From Chenopodium formosanum (lineage: Eukaryota; Streptophyta; Magnoliopsida; Caryophyllales; Amaranthaceae), in the NCBI GenBank assembly GCA_024500155.1, contig CM044856.1:47120303-47184302 (forward strand): DNA of 64,000 nucleotides, in the 5' to 3' direction. Positions within the stretch are counted from its first letter, which is position 1. Each line of letters opens with the position of its first letter. This document shows positions 44,072 to 55,655 of the stretch, piece by piece. Position numbers and translations under genes: made by a program. Below the pieces are notes generated by a model, which ran no database searches, had not been told where the DNA came from, and saw nothing but the letters and a program-made list of their open reading frames with translations.

Positions 44072-45530
44072 TCAATTTCCACCATGCACTGGTCCACCAT
44101 TGATCACATGCACCATTCCCTCTAGTTTGTTGTCTCGATTTTTGCCTTCAGCCTGACCTCTTCGACCTCCTCTGCGGCCATGGCTAGACTTGTCTTCTTC
44201 TCTTCTCTTGGAAGAGTCAGAATGTTGCTTGAACTGGTTCAAGTATCCTCTCCGGACAAAGTCCTCTATGTTGTCTTTTAGGTACTTACATTCATCAGTG
44301 GTGTGTCCATGATCCTTGTGGAAGTTACATCTCCTGCTTGGGTTACGCTTTCTATTCACCATTCTTGGTGGTCTCTGAAACTTACCGTCATCCTTGTTCA
44401 CGTTGAAGATATAAGACCTCGAATGATTGAGCGGAGTGTAATGGTCAAACCTCCAAGGTCTACCTCCTCGTTTTTGGTCTGGTCTTCTTACTACAACCGC
44501 ACTGTCTGCATCCTTGCGACGTGGATACGATGATCCACCTTCATAGTGTTCTCTGCCCGGGTGCTTTCATCTCGCTTTACTGGGTCACTTGGCACTTTTC
44601 TGCTCAACAATGCCATGTTGGTCTCATCTGCTTTTATGAACTCGTGCGCCTTTCCCAGCACTTTAGCCAGCATTTTAAGACTCTTTCATCCTATAAACGC
44701 TCTGAACGGTGAGCCCGACAGCAATCAACTCTGCATTGCTAACAGCGCTACCTCCTAGCTCATGTTCGGAATGGTTGTTGCTTCCTTGTTAAATCTGGTG
44801 ATGAACTTTCTTAGGGGCTCATCTTTTCCTTGCACTAGTGACATCAGCTTGGTGATCATTTTTATACGATCCACTAAGTTGACAAACTGCTCCATGAACA
44901 TTCTCTTCAACTGATTATATGAGTATATGAACCCTTTTGATATGGCTTTGTACCACTAAGCCACCAGCCCTTCCACGGTCAATGGGAATGCCTTACCTCA
45001 GGTTGAGTATGTCATGGTGTACAATACCATGTGATTCTTAAACGCCGAAACGTGGTTCATAGGTGTTGTGGTTCCATTGTACTAACAGTTGGGCATCTTT
45101 ATTTACTCCTTCGATTCCTTTATAATGTCCCTATAAAATGGGGAATCATATGGAATAACCTGGATTCGCGCTTGCTTTTCCCTGTCCAGGCTCGGTCTTC
45201 GTTCTCAGGCTGGTGACCTACTGTGAGTAACTCGAACCTCCGAGATGCCCTTTTCTAGGGCTGCTTCATCCACACTCCACTCCAAGTTTAGGTTTCGAGC
45301 CTCCAGCTACCCCACCTTCTTGCTCAGCTGGACCTACTCTTCCTACTCTGGGGTGAGAGTTATAGGTGCCGCCTTCTTCATAGATGACTTTGTAGTTGTA
45401 GCTACTGGCGAGGTGCCAGTTCCTTTATTAAAGTTGGTAAGGATTGATGTCATGGCTACTAGCTGCTCTTTACTACACTTAGAGATGTTCTTCAGAATTG
45501 CTTGCATGTTGACGGGCTGCAGTTTCTAGG
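44072..45530 (-). pseudogene. gag: gag of element I
   Basis: Read on minus from 45530, the frame contains an N-terminal LKNISKCSKEQLVAMTSIL, then KMPNC..NGTTTPMNHV, AFPLTVEGL, WYKAISKGF and LMSLVQGKDEPLRKFITRFN. These are typical of Tat gag. A nucleocapsid-like CNFHKDHGHTTDECKYLKD lies near 44330-44275. At least eight in-frame stops, mostly TAG where CAG or TGG is expected, break it. The 5' end is cut by LTR F at 45556. Confidence 0.75.
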
Positions 45531-45556
45531 TTATTGGTGTTTAAATGATGGGTTCA

Positions 45557-47110
45557 TGACAAGGGATAAAAACACGTTGTGAAGTGCATAACCCTAAATC
45601 AAATAAGATTTATATAACCTAAACGAACCAAATACTATACAAGTATAAGGTAAGCAAAGGGTCGAACTGCAAGGAGAAGCTAAACATTGTGATCACTACT
45701 AATCAATTAAGCTATCTCGAGACAAAGAATGAAATTAATTATCAAAGAGATTAAACTAAGAGAGAAGTGAATTAAAGATAATATAAAGAAAACACTAAGG
45801 GGAATGGGTAGACATAGGTTTCACTTGAACATGCAATAACATAAGAACAAATTGATAATGAACTAAACATGCATTAATATCAATATAGAGGGTTTAATCT
45901 AGCCACCTGTCGGGGTCAATTAGCTTCTCCTAACATAGTCTCTATGTGGTCACATTAGAACCATATACTAGGAGGTTCTATCAAGTAACAATCGATACAA
46001 ATCATCTAAGCTATTTCAACTATCACTTCATTTAGCAAAGATTCACCTTCATTCAACTAATAACGTGCACTTTGCAAGAAGATCAAAAAACAATCAACTT
46101 GAATCTTAAAACTATAAACATGAACAAATTCCAACTACATCATCCCCACACCCTTGGCTAGATAACTACTCACTATCGATGGCAATCATCATGTTAATCA
46201 TGATATTAACAATCAAAATCATGATTATTGAATAATTAACAAAGCAAGAGCAAACTAAAACAAAATCAAATAACAAAGTAAAGAGAAAATATTAAGGAAA
46301 TGCTCATTCATTGAACTTAAAGTTCTACAAAGAGGATGATTAAACTTCTTCTTCAAAATCTAACCTCAACAATAGAGTAATCAACACTTTCACTCTCTAA
46401 AATGCAAAAACTAATGGTGTTTCTCTCTATACTAAGTTTTACTATTAATTGGACATTAAAAGATAGTTACAAAATACAAGGTGTGGCCTATTTATATTGC
46501 TTTACAAAACTGAAAATAAAGACTAAGGATAGCCCTCTCTTTACATATTGCGCCCTCTCATGGCCGGGTACAAAAGTGCTTAACCAATCAAGCCGCGCTC
46601 ACGGCTTATAGTTCTGCGCCCGCGAGAGAAAGGTGGAGAGGCCTCTCCGGCTCAGGTGAGGTCGCGGCCTGGGAACAGGGGAAAATGGGACTCGAAGAGT
46701 TGTGCCTGCGTCTACTGCCGCGCCCGCGGGTGATAAGTAGAGGCCCTCCTGGGGCGTGGCTAGGCGTCTTCTAGAATATCTTAAGGAACTACATAGCAAC
46801 ACCCTGCGCCTGCGACTTTTAGCTTCGCGCCCACGGCTATTGCTTGGCTACGCACCCTCTTCTTGATCCTCTCTTTCCCTTCCTTAGCTCGTATGCAACC
46901 ATATGCATTCACCAAAAGGGCCAAGAACGTACAAAACATCAAATTAAACTAAGAAAACAGAAGAAAGGGGAGAAAAAGAGAGAAAACATAAGAAAAGACA
47001 AAACATCACAAAAATGAAGAAAAAATACTTGAAAAGAATCAAACAAGCGCAAATGAGGGGAGAATCCTTTAAGAAAAAGGATAAAAGAGTGGCGTAAATG
47101 TCACTCATCA
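45557..47110 (-). repeat. 3' LTR of element F
   Basis: 1554 bp, TGATGAGTG to TTGTCA on minus. It contains a TATA box (46496-46489) and, just upstream of it, a GC-rich private motif cluster (46575-46860). The last 200 bases resemble the family A LTR end, showing common descent. Confidence 0.75.
46575..46860 (-). promoter_or_regulatory. Private GC-rich motif cluster of F LTR (GCGCCCGCG)
   Basis: Words such as GCGCCCGCG, CCGCGCCCGCGGG, GCGCCTGCG and GCGCCCACGG recur at least six times. They lie within an otherwise AT-rich LTR, about 80 bp upstream of the TATA box. The layout parallels the other families' clusters with a different word. Confidence 0.55.
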
Positions 47111-50040
47111 AAATCCCTCACACTTACCTCTTGCTTTTCCTCAAGCAAAGAAAGCTAAAAGAGCTAAAGCTACCAAGGAAAAACCAAATTTGCTTTTAGC
47201 AAAAGCTACAAGCCATTTAAACCTCAATGTTGCCGCTAAGGAATAGTTGTGATCTCGTGAGGGTTTCCATAGAGCTTACCCCATAAATCACACACAATTG
47301 TGTCTAAGACAAACCAAAAAGGAGAAAACAAGAATATGATTAAACAAGCACATGAAAATCATAATTAAATCAAGCTTTTATAGAAAACAAGCATAAGTGG
47401 ATGTCAAACTTTCTAAGTAATGAAAGTAAGCACGCAAGGAGAATCCAATGGTTGATTGTAAGATAAATCATGCTAAGCATAGAGAACTCTAAAATTCACC
47501 AAGCCCCCCGCATTCCATACAATCTTACCACGTTCTCTCATCTAGATTAAAATCTACCATTGGAGGTAGCGTCTCATGACTCCTCGAAGGAGCCAAAACA
47601 AAGATAAAACAATAAAAAAATAGGGAAAACCTCAACATCTTACCAACTCATGCTCTCTCCATATGCTTGAAATCTAGCTCCCTCCACGGACTAGTGACTC
47701 AACTACCCAAAGTCAAAGAGCATTAAGAGGGTTGTAATGTTGCCTAGTGGGTAAAGGTGTGTAAAATTTTGAAATTGGTGCTTAGACTATTTGTGAAACA
47801 AAGGGTGATCAAGCCTCTTTTTGAAAATCAAACATTTAGGAATTTCAAACTACATTGCCACAAACTTGAATTACATTGCGAAACATTTTTGAACTTTCAT
47901 CTTCCTTTTTCATCATCATTCAAAAACTCTTTATTCTTTCCTTTTTATCATTTTGCAAAATCTTTTCTTCTTCTCTTTATTTTTTCAATGTCCATGCCTT
48001 TTCATAACTATGGACGACTTTTTCTAGGATTTGCACTTACTTTTATTTGAACAAATTTTCACAACATCACTATTTTACTATCCATTAGAAACACTACCTT
48101 CCACGTTTCAAATCAAAACATCAATTAGTTTTTGTGGCTTGGGTTTCACGATACTAAGGATGAAAGTAAAACAAAAGGCCATGTGTTTGTAATGTGCTAT
48201 AGTTAAGGTGGGGAAGGCTGAACATGGCAAGAAAAAGGGGTAAATGCAACTAAAAATACAAGACAAAATAAAATGAAAGCTAATCCTAGAAAATAAAATA
48301 GTCACCGAATGAAGAATGCTCTTTATCACCCCTAAATTAGTTCGGTTGCAATCTCAGGAAGCTAGACGCCAAGTTCTAGATCTAAGCATGCCTTTGTAAT
48401 GATCCTATGCCGCTAATACAAAAATTGTTGGAGGCTTGAACAATGAAACTCACATCGAGTTACAAAAACTACCTCTAGGGCTTCAAATCCCCTAATGAGA
48501 GCAACACTATCTTACCACAAACAAGTGAAATTTGGTTTGATGGGCCTTATGAGTTCTAAACCGGCTACCTTAGCATGAACATATCCTAGAGACAACCGAC
48601 GGCAATCCCGAAGCGTGCAAACTTTTAACATTTAGTAAGAAAGACATTCAATCACGCAAGTTAACATTTATTTTGCTAAAAATTAAGATGAAACTACAAA
48701 AGATTTTGTGGTTTGTCTTGAACGAGAAGAGCAAATATTTCTTCATTTTTCAATCTTCACCTTTTTTTTCAAAAAGGAAGGAGAATAAAAGGAGAAGAGG
48801 AAAGTAAACATTTAATTCCCAATTGATAAACAAAGATCATTTGTCATCATACCAACGATCACCAGATTTCCTAGAATCAAATGCATACAACCTCGAACAA
48901 TCCAATCCATCCTAAACTATGCACACAAAGGAAAATAAAAGAGAGTAAAGGAAAGGTCTCACCCATATGTTGCTTCCATTGTTCTTCAAAGCTAAAAAAG
49001 AGAGAGAAAAAAGGCAAAAACAAGCATTATGTAAGGAAAAAGGGTTAGAATACAAAAAGAAAATCAAAAATTATTTACAATCTTGAACCTTAGGCACAAC
49101 CAACTACCCAAATCATCATCAAATCATCATATCATCACCAAAGACATCATCAATCAACAACAAGCTAAGTCAAACAAAGTAAAAGCTATACAACCCAATA
49201 CCTAACAATAATGCAAAATATAAATCCTTCAAACGTTCCTATGAGTCGGTGCCTTACCCAACACTTACCCAAAAATACTCCCTTTTCACTCAAACACCCC
49301 CACACTAGATAAGATTATTGTCCTTCATGCATCACATGCAAGTAAAAACAAAAAGGAGGGACAAAAAGGGGAGGGGAAAACATGCATATCAAAGGGGGGA
49401 AACTATTGGCCACTAGGGCTGGCACCACTATCACCCCCATTCCCAACTATCATAGGAAAAACTCGAGGTGGCCATGGGTTTCCCAACCTCCGGTGTAACC
49501 GGGAGGCCATCCATAATGTCCCCTAAAAATATCTATTTGGGATAAAGAAAATTAGTCATTTGGCTCGGGTTCTACTAAAAGCAAAGGGTAAGAGGGATGA
49601 ACGTAGGTGTAAGGAGGGTGATCCCAACGTAAGGGGTACTCTCCTTTAATGCCCTTGGCAACTTAAAAGCCTAGGACTTTACACTTGTTAGGGTGTAGTA
49701 GGATTTGAGTTCCTGACTGTTTGGGAGACCTTGAATTAGAATAGATTCTATCATCACGCTTTTTTTATAAGAAACAAGTAGGAATCACCAATGAGTTTTA
49801 GGAAAAACTCATAAACCTCGTTCATGCCTTTCTTCCATGTGGAGTTCATGGAATAATTAGAACAAATCATAAGTTTATCCATACCAAAATTGGTCTATAA
49901 ACAAGAAATGAGTCTAGGAGTGAGGGTAATAAGATAACGTTCCTTCTAGAGGGGAATCGTCATCCTAGCCCTAGTACGACCTCTACTAGCTCTTCCTTTT
50001 TCACAATTTCATCACCAAACAATATATGCAACGCGATACC
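47111..50040 (-). other. Internal region of element F, non-coding
   Basis: Next to the LTR is a weak PPT (GTGTGAGGGATTTT). The rest is A-rich on plus with no stable coding frame. At 49440-49530 on minus WPPGYTGGWE can be read, and at 49780-49990 broken frames reminiscent of gag. I cannot assign them. The junction with element E around 50040 is not resolved. Confidence 0.4.
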
Positions 50041-51086
50041 TAAAACTATGTTAGTTAATTTTTATTTACAAACATTAATTCACGTAGGAATTACGTCGTG
50101 ATGTCGTTATTCTTATTTAATTAAATTCGTTAAAGAACAATAAATAAACAAGATTCGCCTTGGCTTAAGTGATCAACCAACAATTGTTTAATTCAATTCT
50201 AATCTTTATTTAACGCAAGATACTATGTGGAATTGATTAATTAATTATTTAAAAGGTGATCAAACAACACTAATTAATTAATAAAAGTCCTTTTAAACAA
50301 GAAAATAAAGGTGATTTAACTAAGTGCTCAGGAATTTACCACTTCTCTTTGCTATATCTTCGTTTAGAACACTTATGTACACCTTCTTGTTGGGGAACCT
50401 CTACCGTAGTAACAAAGTATCAAAAGGATGAGTGTTTAGGACAAGAGGCTAGGTTGCACAAGTCCACAAGTTATTTCGGCAGAGTTTTAGGTTAATTTCT
50501 GTCTGTTCAAGCCTCGATTTAAGCTTGTATTTATAGAGAATGATCAGGTTTAGGGTTTCAAGCAATCTGCCGCAGCAGGTGTCGCGCGCAACAGAGGAAG
50601 TTGCGTGCGGCATTCTAAAGCAAGTTATAGAGTTGCGCTGCACAACTATTTGTCTTGCACGCGGCTTTATGGTAAGATTCAATTTTATATTCTCCATATA
50701 ATTTTAAATAAATCTGAATTTTTCAAAGCGCAACTCTGAAAGTTTTGCTGGGTGTCGCGCGCAACTAAATAGTTGCGCGCGGTAGCCCAACGCGACTTTA
50801 TGAGATGCACGCGGCTTTTTTTTTTTGCGGCAGCATTAAGTTTTAACCTAGGCTCTCCTAAATCCGTCATTATTAGGGTTTAAACACGGGCTTAAGCCTA
50901 ATTATGATCGGGTTTAGTTAATTGGACCTTTGTTTTAGCTTTTCATTAATTTGGGCTAGTCATTTGTGTTTTGTGGCTTAACTAGTTATCCATAAGCATT
51001 CTTCACTTCCATCCAATATGAAGAAGGTTTTATTTATCGTCATTCCACTTTCTGTTGGGACAGGAGGCCAAAAGTAGATGTCTACA
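50041..51086 (-). repeat. LTR of element E (far end unresolved)
   Basis: It starts TGTAGACATC directly after a PPT. A TATA box (CTATAAATACA, complement of 50528-50535) lies next to the private motif cluster (50581-50820). The part near 50150 shares CTTAAGCCAAGGCG with the C LTR. I could not find the CTACA end. Confidence 0.6.
50581..50820 (-). promoter_or_regulatory. Private palindrome cluster of E LTR (GTCGCGCGCAAC)
   Basis: The 12-mer GTCGCGCGCAAC occurs exactly at 50581 and 50754, with variants GTTGCGCGCGG, GTTGCGTGCGGC and GTTGCGCTGC. The cluster ends about 45 bp upstream of the TATA box. The same words recur internally at 52325-52425. Confidence 0.6.
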
Positions 51087-51101
51087 GTTAGCCCCCACTT
51101 T
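51087..51101 (-). other. Polypurine tract of element E
   Basis: On minus AAAGTGGGGGCTAAC directly precedes the LTR start TGTAGACATC. Confidence 0.75.
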
Positions 51102-51710
51102 GATCGAGTCTAGATTAGAGGATGATCAAAGTAGCCAAGGAAATAAATCCGAGACTCATTATGTGAAGTTCTCTATGGATAGAGAATCTTTCAGTAATGT
51201 TTAAGGATGTCGAAACAATTCTTGGTTTCCTAAGTGTTTGAAACAAGTAGCTATTAAGGCTGGAAAAAGTCCTTCCTAGTCTTAACGCGCTAAAGAATCT
51301 AGATTGATCCTTTGCGATTGTAGAACGCTCTTACAAGTAAAAGTATTCTAGGTGATGTTAGGTCATGAGAAGAGATCGGTTTTAAAAGAATAAAAGGGGA
51401 AGATTTCCTCTCAATCGTGTCATCGTTGGTCTAAAGTCCCTCGATATGTCATTGGAACTTTACCTTGACTTTAACAAAGTAAAAGATGAAAAAGGGGTTT
51501 TCGGTATTCGAGCCGAAATGTTCCGGTACTCAAGCCGGAAGTCCACAAGATAGAAATACATGTCTTGGGACTGGAGGCATATATCCAAATTCAATGAGAG
51601 GGAAGACACTCAACAACTCTCTCATCAGTTTTGTCCACAATATGAGTACATGTGTCTCAGAACTAGGGGCACATGACTACATAGGTGCGACATCGTCTCG
51701 TTATTCTTTA
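51098..51710 (-). repeat. Hairpin array upstream of the E PPT
   Basis: A series of inverted repeats: CTTTGATC..GATCAAAG (51098-51131), TTCTCTAT..ATAGAGAA (51169-51186), TTTCGG..CCGAAA (51499-51518), TTCCGG..CCGGAA (51521-51540) and ATGTGTC..GGCACAT (about 51647-51672). Adjacent stems differ by compensating changes. The position matches the arrays in C and D. Confidence 0.65.
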
Positions 51711-53222
51711 TACAGGGGGTGGATTTGACACCCTAACTGTCCGTTAAGTTAGTAAGAGCACCAACTACAGTATCCATTCAATAAGCGCCTGTTCTTGAAG
51801 GTTCGGCGCGCCTGTCAACTCATTGAGCTAACTCCTATAATAATTCTCACCCTATTAGTCCCAAGAGGTAGATCTCGCATAGCTTGAGCTGAGTGAAATT
51901 TTACGCATCACATGCGCCGTACAATTTTGCACCGTACGATACGCCATTTGCATTTTTACGCTGCAGGAAAACACCTTCCTTTTTGCTTCGATCGTGAAAA
52001 AAAGAAGAAAACCCAGACATTTATAATGTCTGTACAGTAAAATGACAAACATGTCTATGGGTGCTTTTACGTAAAGCACCACCACGTAACGTCTTAAGGC
52101 ACTATAACGAAAATCGTTCAAAACGTATGCTTGGGGAAGGCACAAAGCACGGTGTGCATGCAATATGATGCAAAAAAAATAACAAAAAAGAAAACAAACT
52201 ACAATATGCAAAAAAATTAAAAAGATTTTGATGATTTGTGCGCCATTACGTCTAATAACGAGCAAAAACCGTTCAAAAAATGATCAAACGGATCTAAATC
52301 AAAATCCTGGTCTTTTAGTGACCAGTATCCGCGGGCAACTTAGAAGGTCGCGCTGGCCAGGCGCGCGCATCTTTTTGAGTTGCGCTGGTATGTCACGCGC
52401 AACATCTAAAGTTGCGAGTGACATTTATGTCAGTAAAGTGAAAATCGCATACAGTGAAAATCACAGACGCGATTTTTCACTTCACCATTTTTCTCCTTCC
52501 TTCGCCATTTTCGACTATTTCTCTCTCTAAAAAGCTCGGTTTTTTGCGATTTTTGAAGCTAAAGGAAGCTAATCACGTTCTCAATTCATATTTTCCGTAA
52601 TCCAATGTAAGTTTTTTGCTAAAAATTTGCTCTTTTTCGGCTGAATTCGAACGATTTTCGAATCGTTATCGAATCGTTAAACCCCAAATTTCGAATTTGG
52701 GGGTTTTTTATTCGGTTTATTTTTCTTGAAATTGTTTTCTCTATGTTGTTATGCTATGTTTTAGGAGTATTTTGCAACAAATTTCATGAATAATTATTAA
52801 GTATTGAACCTTGTATGAGCATTTCTTTGTTGAAGTTCGTTCTTTGCAATTTTACTCGAATTTGGCTTGATTTTCTGTTATTTTGTTGCCCATTTTTGTT
52901 ATACTATTTAATTATGCAATAATTTTAGTATTGGAACTAGCTTTGATCCATAATTAACATTTTGAAAATTTTGAATCTGAAAAAAAAAATGGCGCAAAGT
53001 GTATACTTAGCCTATTTTTTCCATATTCGAACTCCAAAATTGTTTGGTAGACAATATTTATGTTTATATTACTGTTATTCGTCTAAAATTAGTTGATTCT
53101 TTGAGATTTTGGTATATAATCCCATGAATGCTTTGTTGAAAATGGTATAGGATGACTTTTATGGGTGTTAAAAGCCCCATTTACGTAGTTTAACTGTAGG
53201 TATCGTAGACCCCAAGTATGGG
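51711..53222 (+). other. Internal 3' region of E with probable antisense leader exon
   Basis: No complete coding frame. At 52325-52425 the private E words recur (GTTGCGCTGG, TCACGCGCAAC). Then a plus-strand leader with CTCTCTCTAAAAAGC runs to a consensus splice donor (AATGTAAGT, GT at 52607). This mirrors the antisense leader in C at 21531. The downstream antisense exons are missing because the family A copy starts at 53223. Confidence 0.45.
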
Positions 53223-55641
53223 TGACAAGGGAATAAACGCGTCGTCAATTGTCTATCCCTAGATCAAATACAATTTATACAACCTAAACAAACCTAATAC
53301 ACGTATAAGGCAAGCATAGGGGTCGAACCACAGGGAACGAATAAACACCACCAAATGTTATCGATAATTAAGCTGCTCCGGAATAGGAGATAAATAAACT
53401 AAAGTCTAAAGATGCTAAAACAAGAGATAAAACACTATGAGAAATGGTTTAGGTATAACATTCAATTGAACATAAACAAAGGCATAGAAATTGAATTAAT
53501 TATGAACTAAACATGCTCGAATATCGAAGTAAAAGATCCAATCTAGCCGCCTTCCGGGGTCAATTAGCTTCTCCTAACATAGCCTTTATGCTTCCACATT
53601 AGAACCATATACTAGGAGATACTATTAAATAACAATCAATAATAATAAACCTTAACTAAGTCAACTTCGTTCCTTGTTAGAAAAGATTCACCTTTAATCA
53701 ACCAACAATGTGCACTTGCAAGAAGATTAAAGAATATTAAGCAAATAAAGACTTTAATCACAAATAAATCAATTGTAAACCCTAGAACATGCTCAAGATC
53801 CAACTACACCATAACCATCCCCTTAATGGGGAAATTACTCACTAATCACGATAACAAACAAGATTAATCAACAAATAATCAAGAATCAACATGATTAACA
53901 AGCAATACCAACAACTAAAATAATAATCAAAAGAAGGAAAATAAAATAGAGGAGAGAGAGTTAGAGATTTTCATTGATTGAATGTGAAAATCTTCAGGCA
54001 AGATGATCAATCTTCCTCTTCAATATCCAAGCTCAACAATGGTGAAACCCTCACTTTCTCTCTCTAAACTACTTTAATCCTAAGCTAAACCTAAAGAGAG
54101 AAGCTCTCCTAAAAACTAATAAGTGAATAATTGGTAATTGTTCTTCTTACTAATTACCCCAAAATTGGGTATTTATACTAAGCTAAAAAAATAGAAAAAT
54201 AAAGGAAGGAAATTAATAAAGAAAAGGAATGAAAAAAATCAAGTAAAGGAAAATAAAATAAATATAATAAAACTAAAGAAAGAAGCAGCAAAAGGGAAAA
54301 GAAAAGAAATAAAAGGAAAGAAAAAGGAAAAATAAAATCCCCAAAACATCAGACCCTTCATTTACTTCTTCCGCATTTGGCTGCTTTGAACTCTATTGAA
54401 GTGCATCACTATCACCACCATTCATCAACTATCATCATCAAATCGTCACCGCTCATTCTCCTTGTTTATCGTCAATCATCAAATCAAAAGCGTTCAATCT
54501 TCATTAAAAATCACGTGTAGAGCTCGTGGAGTGGTTCTGTCGAACCATGGGTGGGTTCGACCGAACTTTGGGTTGGTTCGGTCGAACCATGGGTGTGTTC
54601 GACCACACCTGTTAAAATAAGAATACTTCAAAAGTTTCTGACTGTTTTGGCACTTCGACCAAACTTCTCAATAGTTTGCCCGAACTCAATTGATTTGCTA
54701 TTTGCTCTGATTGGGGGCTAATGTTGGGCGATTTGTTGTTGTTTTTGGATAAGTGGAGGAGCTGCGGCAGGGGTGCGGTGGCCAGAAATTGCGCGGCTAC
54801 TGCTGTAACTGATGTTGGGCTGGTGGTGAATTGGGCGAGTTGAATGAGCGGAGGAGGTGATGAGTGGCTGTGACTGTTGTTGATTGAAAATGGTGGTGCG
54901 GCTGGTGGTTGATACGGAGGTAAGGTAATGTGAGAGATGATTAAGGGCAGTAGGGGCTGCTCCTATTGTTTGGCTTGCGACAGAGATTGATGTGGGCTGG
55001 TTTAGGTGGCTGCTGTGGTTGCTAGGTGTGTAGAGCAGGAAATTAGGTTACTTAGGAGTGGTGTAGGATAAGGACATATGGGGTGAAGGATAAGTTGGCA
55101 GCAAGAAAGGCAAGAAGTAGGGGAGTTAAGGAAAGATGTGTTGGATTTTGCTTGTTAAATTGAACCTTAACTTTGGACCTTCAAATATAACTTTGATTTG
55201 AGACACATTCCTCATCTCGGGTACAAACTACACAAACAAAACCGAGGAGAAATCAAGACAATTAAAATAAAATAAATAAAATACAAATAAAAAAAGTAAA
55301 AGAGAAATAAGAGAAATAAAACTAAAACTAACAAAAATTAAACAAAAAATATACAAGCAAATAAAGTAAAATAAAATAACAAAATAAACATAAAGCTAAT
55401 TAAAACTATGAAAGTAACAAATAAAAGGAACGAAATAAAATAAATCAAAAGCACATAAAATACGAAAAATAAACTAGAAACCAATTAAATAAAGAAATTA
55501 AATTCAAACATAATAAACTAAAAAATAAACTAGAAACTTTATTAAAAAGAAAACAAGAGAATAAAAGGGAAAATGAGGGAAAATAAACACGGAAATAACT
55601 ATAAAACTACTCCCTAAGAGTGACATAAATGTCACTCATCA
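53223..55641 (-). repeat. 3' LTR of family A copy 2
   Basis: 2419 bp on minus, TGATGAGTG to TTGTCA. It includes the G-rich complement of the A/C-rich tract (54700-55080), the private palindrome cluster (54525-54670) and a TATA box (54178-54172). Copy 1 has the same order. Confidence 0.85.
54525..54670 (-). promoter_or_regulatory. Private palindrome cluster, family A copy 2
   Basis: GGTTCGACCGAAC, GGTTCGGTCGAACC and related words are repeated, the same as in copy 1 but with altered spacers. Conservation of the word while surrounding sequence diverges supports a function. Confidence 0.55.
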
Positions 55642-55655
55642 AATTCCCCCAAGCT
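55642..55655 (-). other. Polypurine tract of family A copy 2
   Basis: On minus AGCTTGGGGGAATT, identical to copy 1, directly precedes the LTR. Confidence 0.8.

Larger units (their letters stand above)
37710..45556 (-). mobile_element. Tat-lineage Gypsy element I, heavily mutated
   Basis: On minus, gag, protease, RT, RNase H and integrase follow in order from 45530 down to about 38856. Next come a degenerate tandem repeat (38150-38355) and non-coding sequence to 37710. Its 5' end is removed at 45556 by LTR F, and J splits protease from RT. Nearly every domain has several stops. I cannot find its own LTRs. Confidence 0.75.
45557..50040 (-). mobile_element. Athila-like element F, 5'-truncated
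   Basis: A 3' LTR (47110-45557 on minus) with PPT-like sequence upstream and a non-coding internal region. The LTR starts TGATGAGTGACATTTACGCC and ends TTGTCA, the same ends as family A, but most of the LTR sequence differs. No 5' LTR or PBS is found before element E begins near 50041. It interrupts gag of element I. Confidence 0.65.
50041..53222 (-). mobile_element. 3' end of Tat element E
   Basis: On minus: a leader-like antisense segment, a hairpin-rich region, a PPT identical in its core to that of C (AAAGTGGGGGCT), and an LTR starting TGTAGACATCTAC at 51086. The gag-pol part is missing; the family A copy inserted or abuts at 53223. The LTR's inner end near 50041 is uncertain. Confidence 0.65.
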
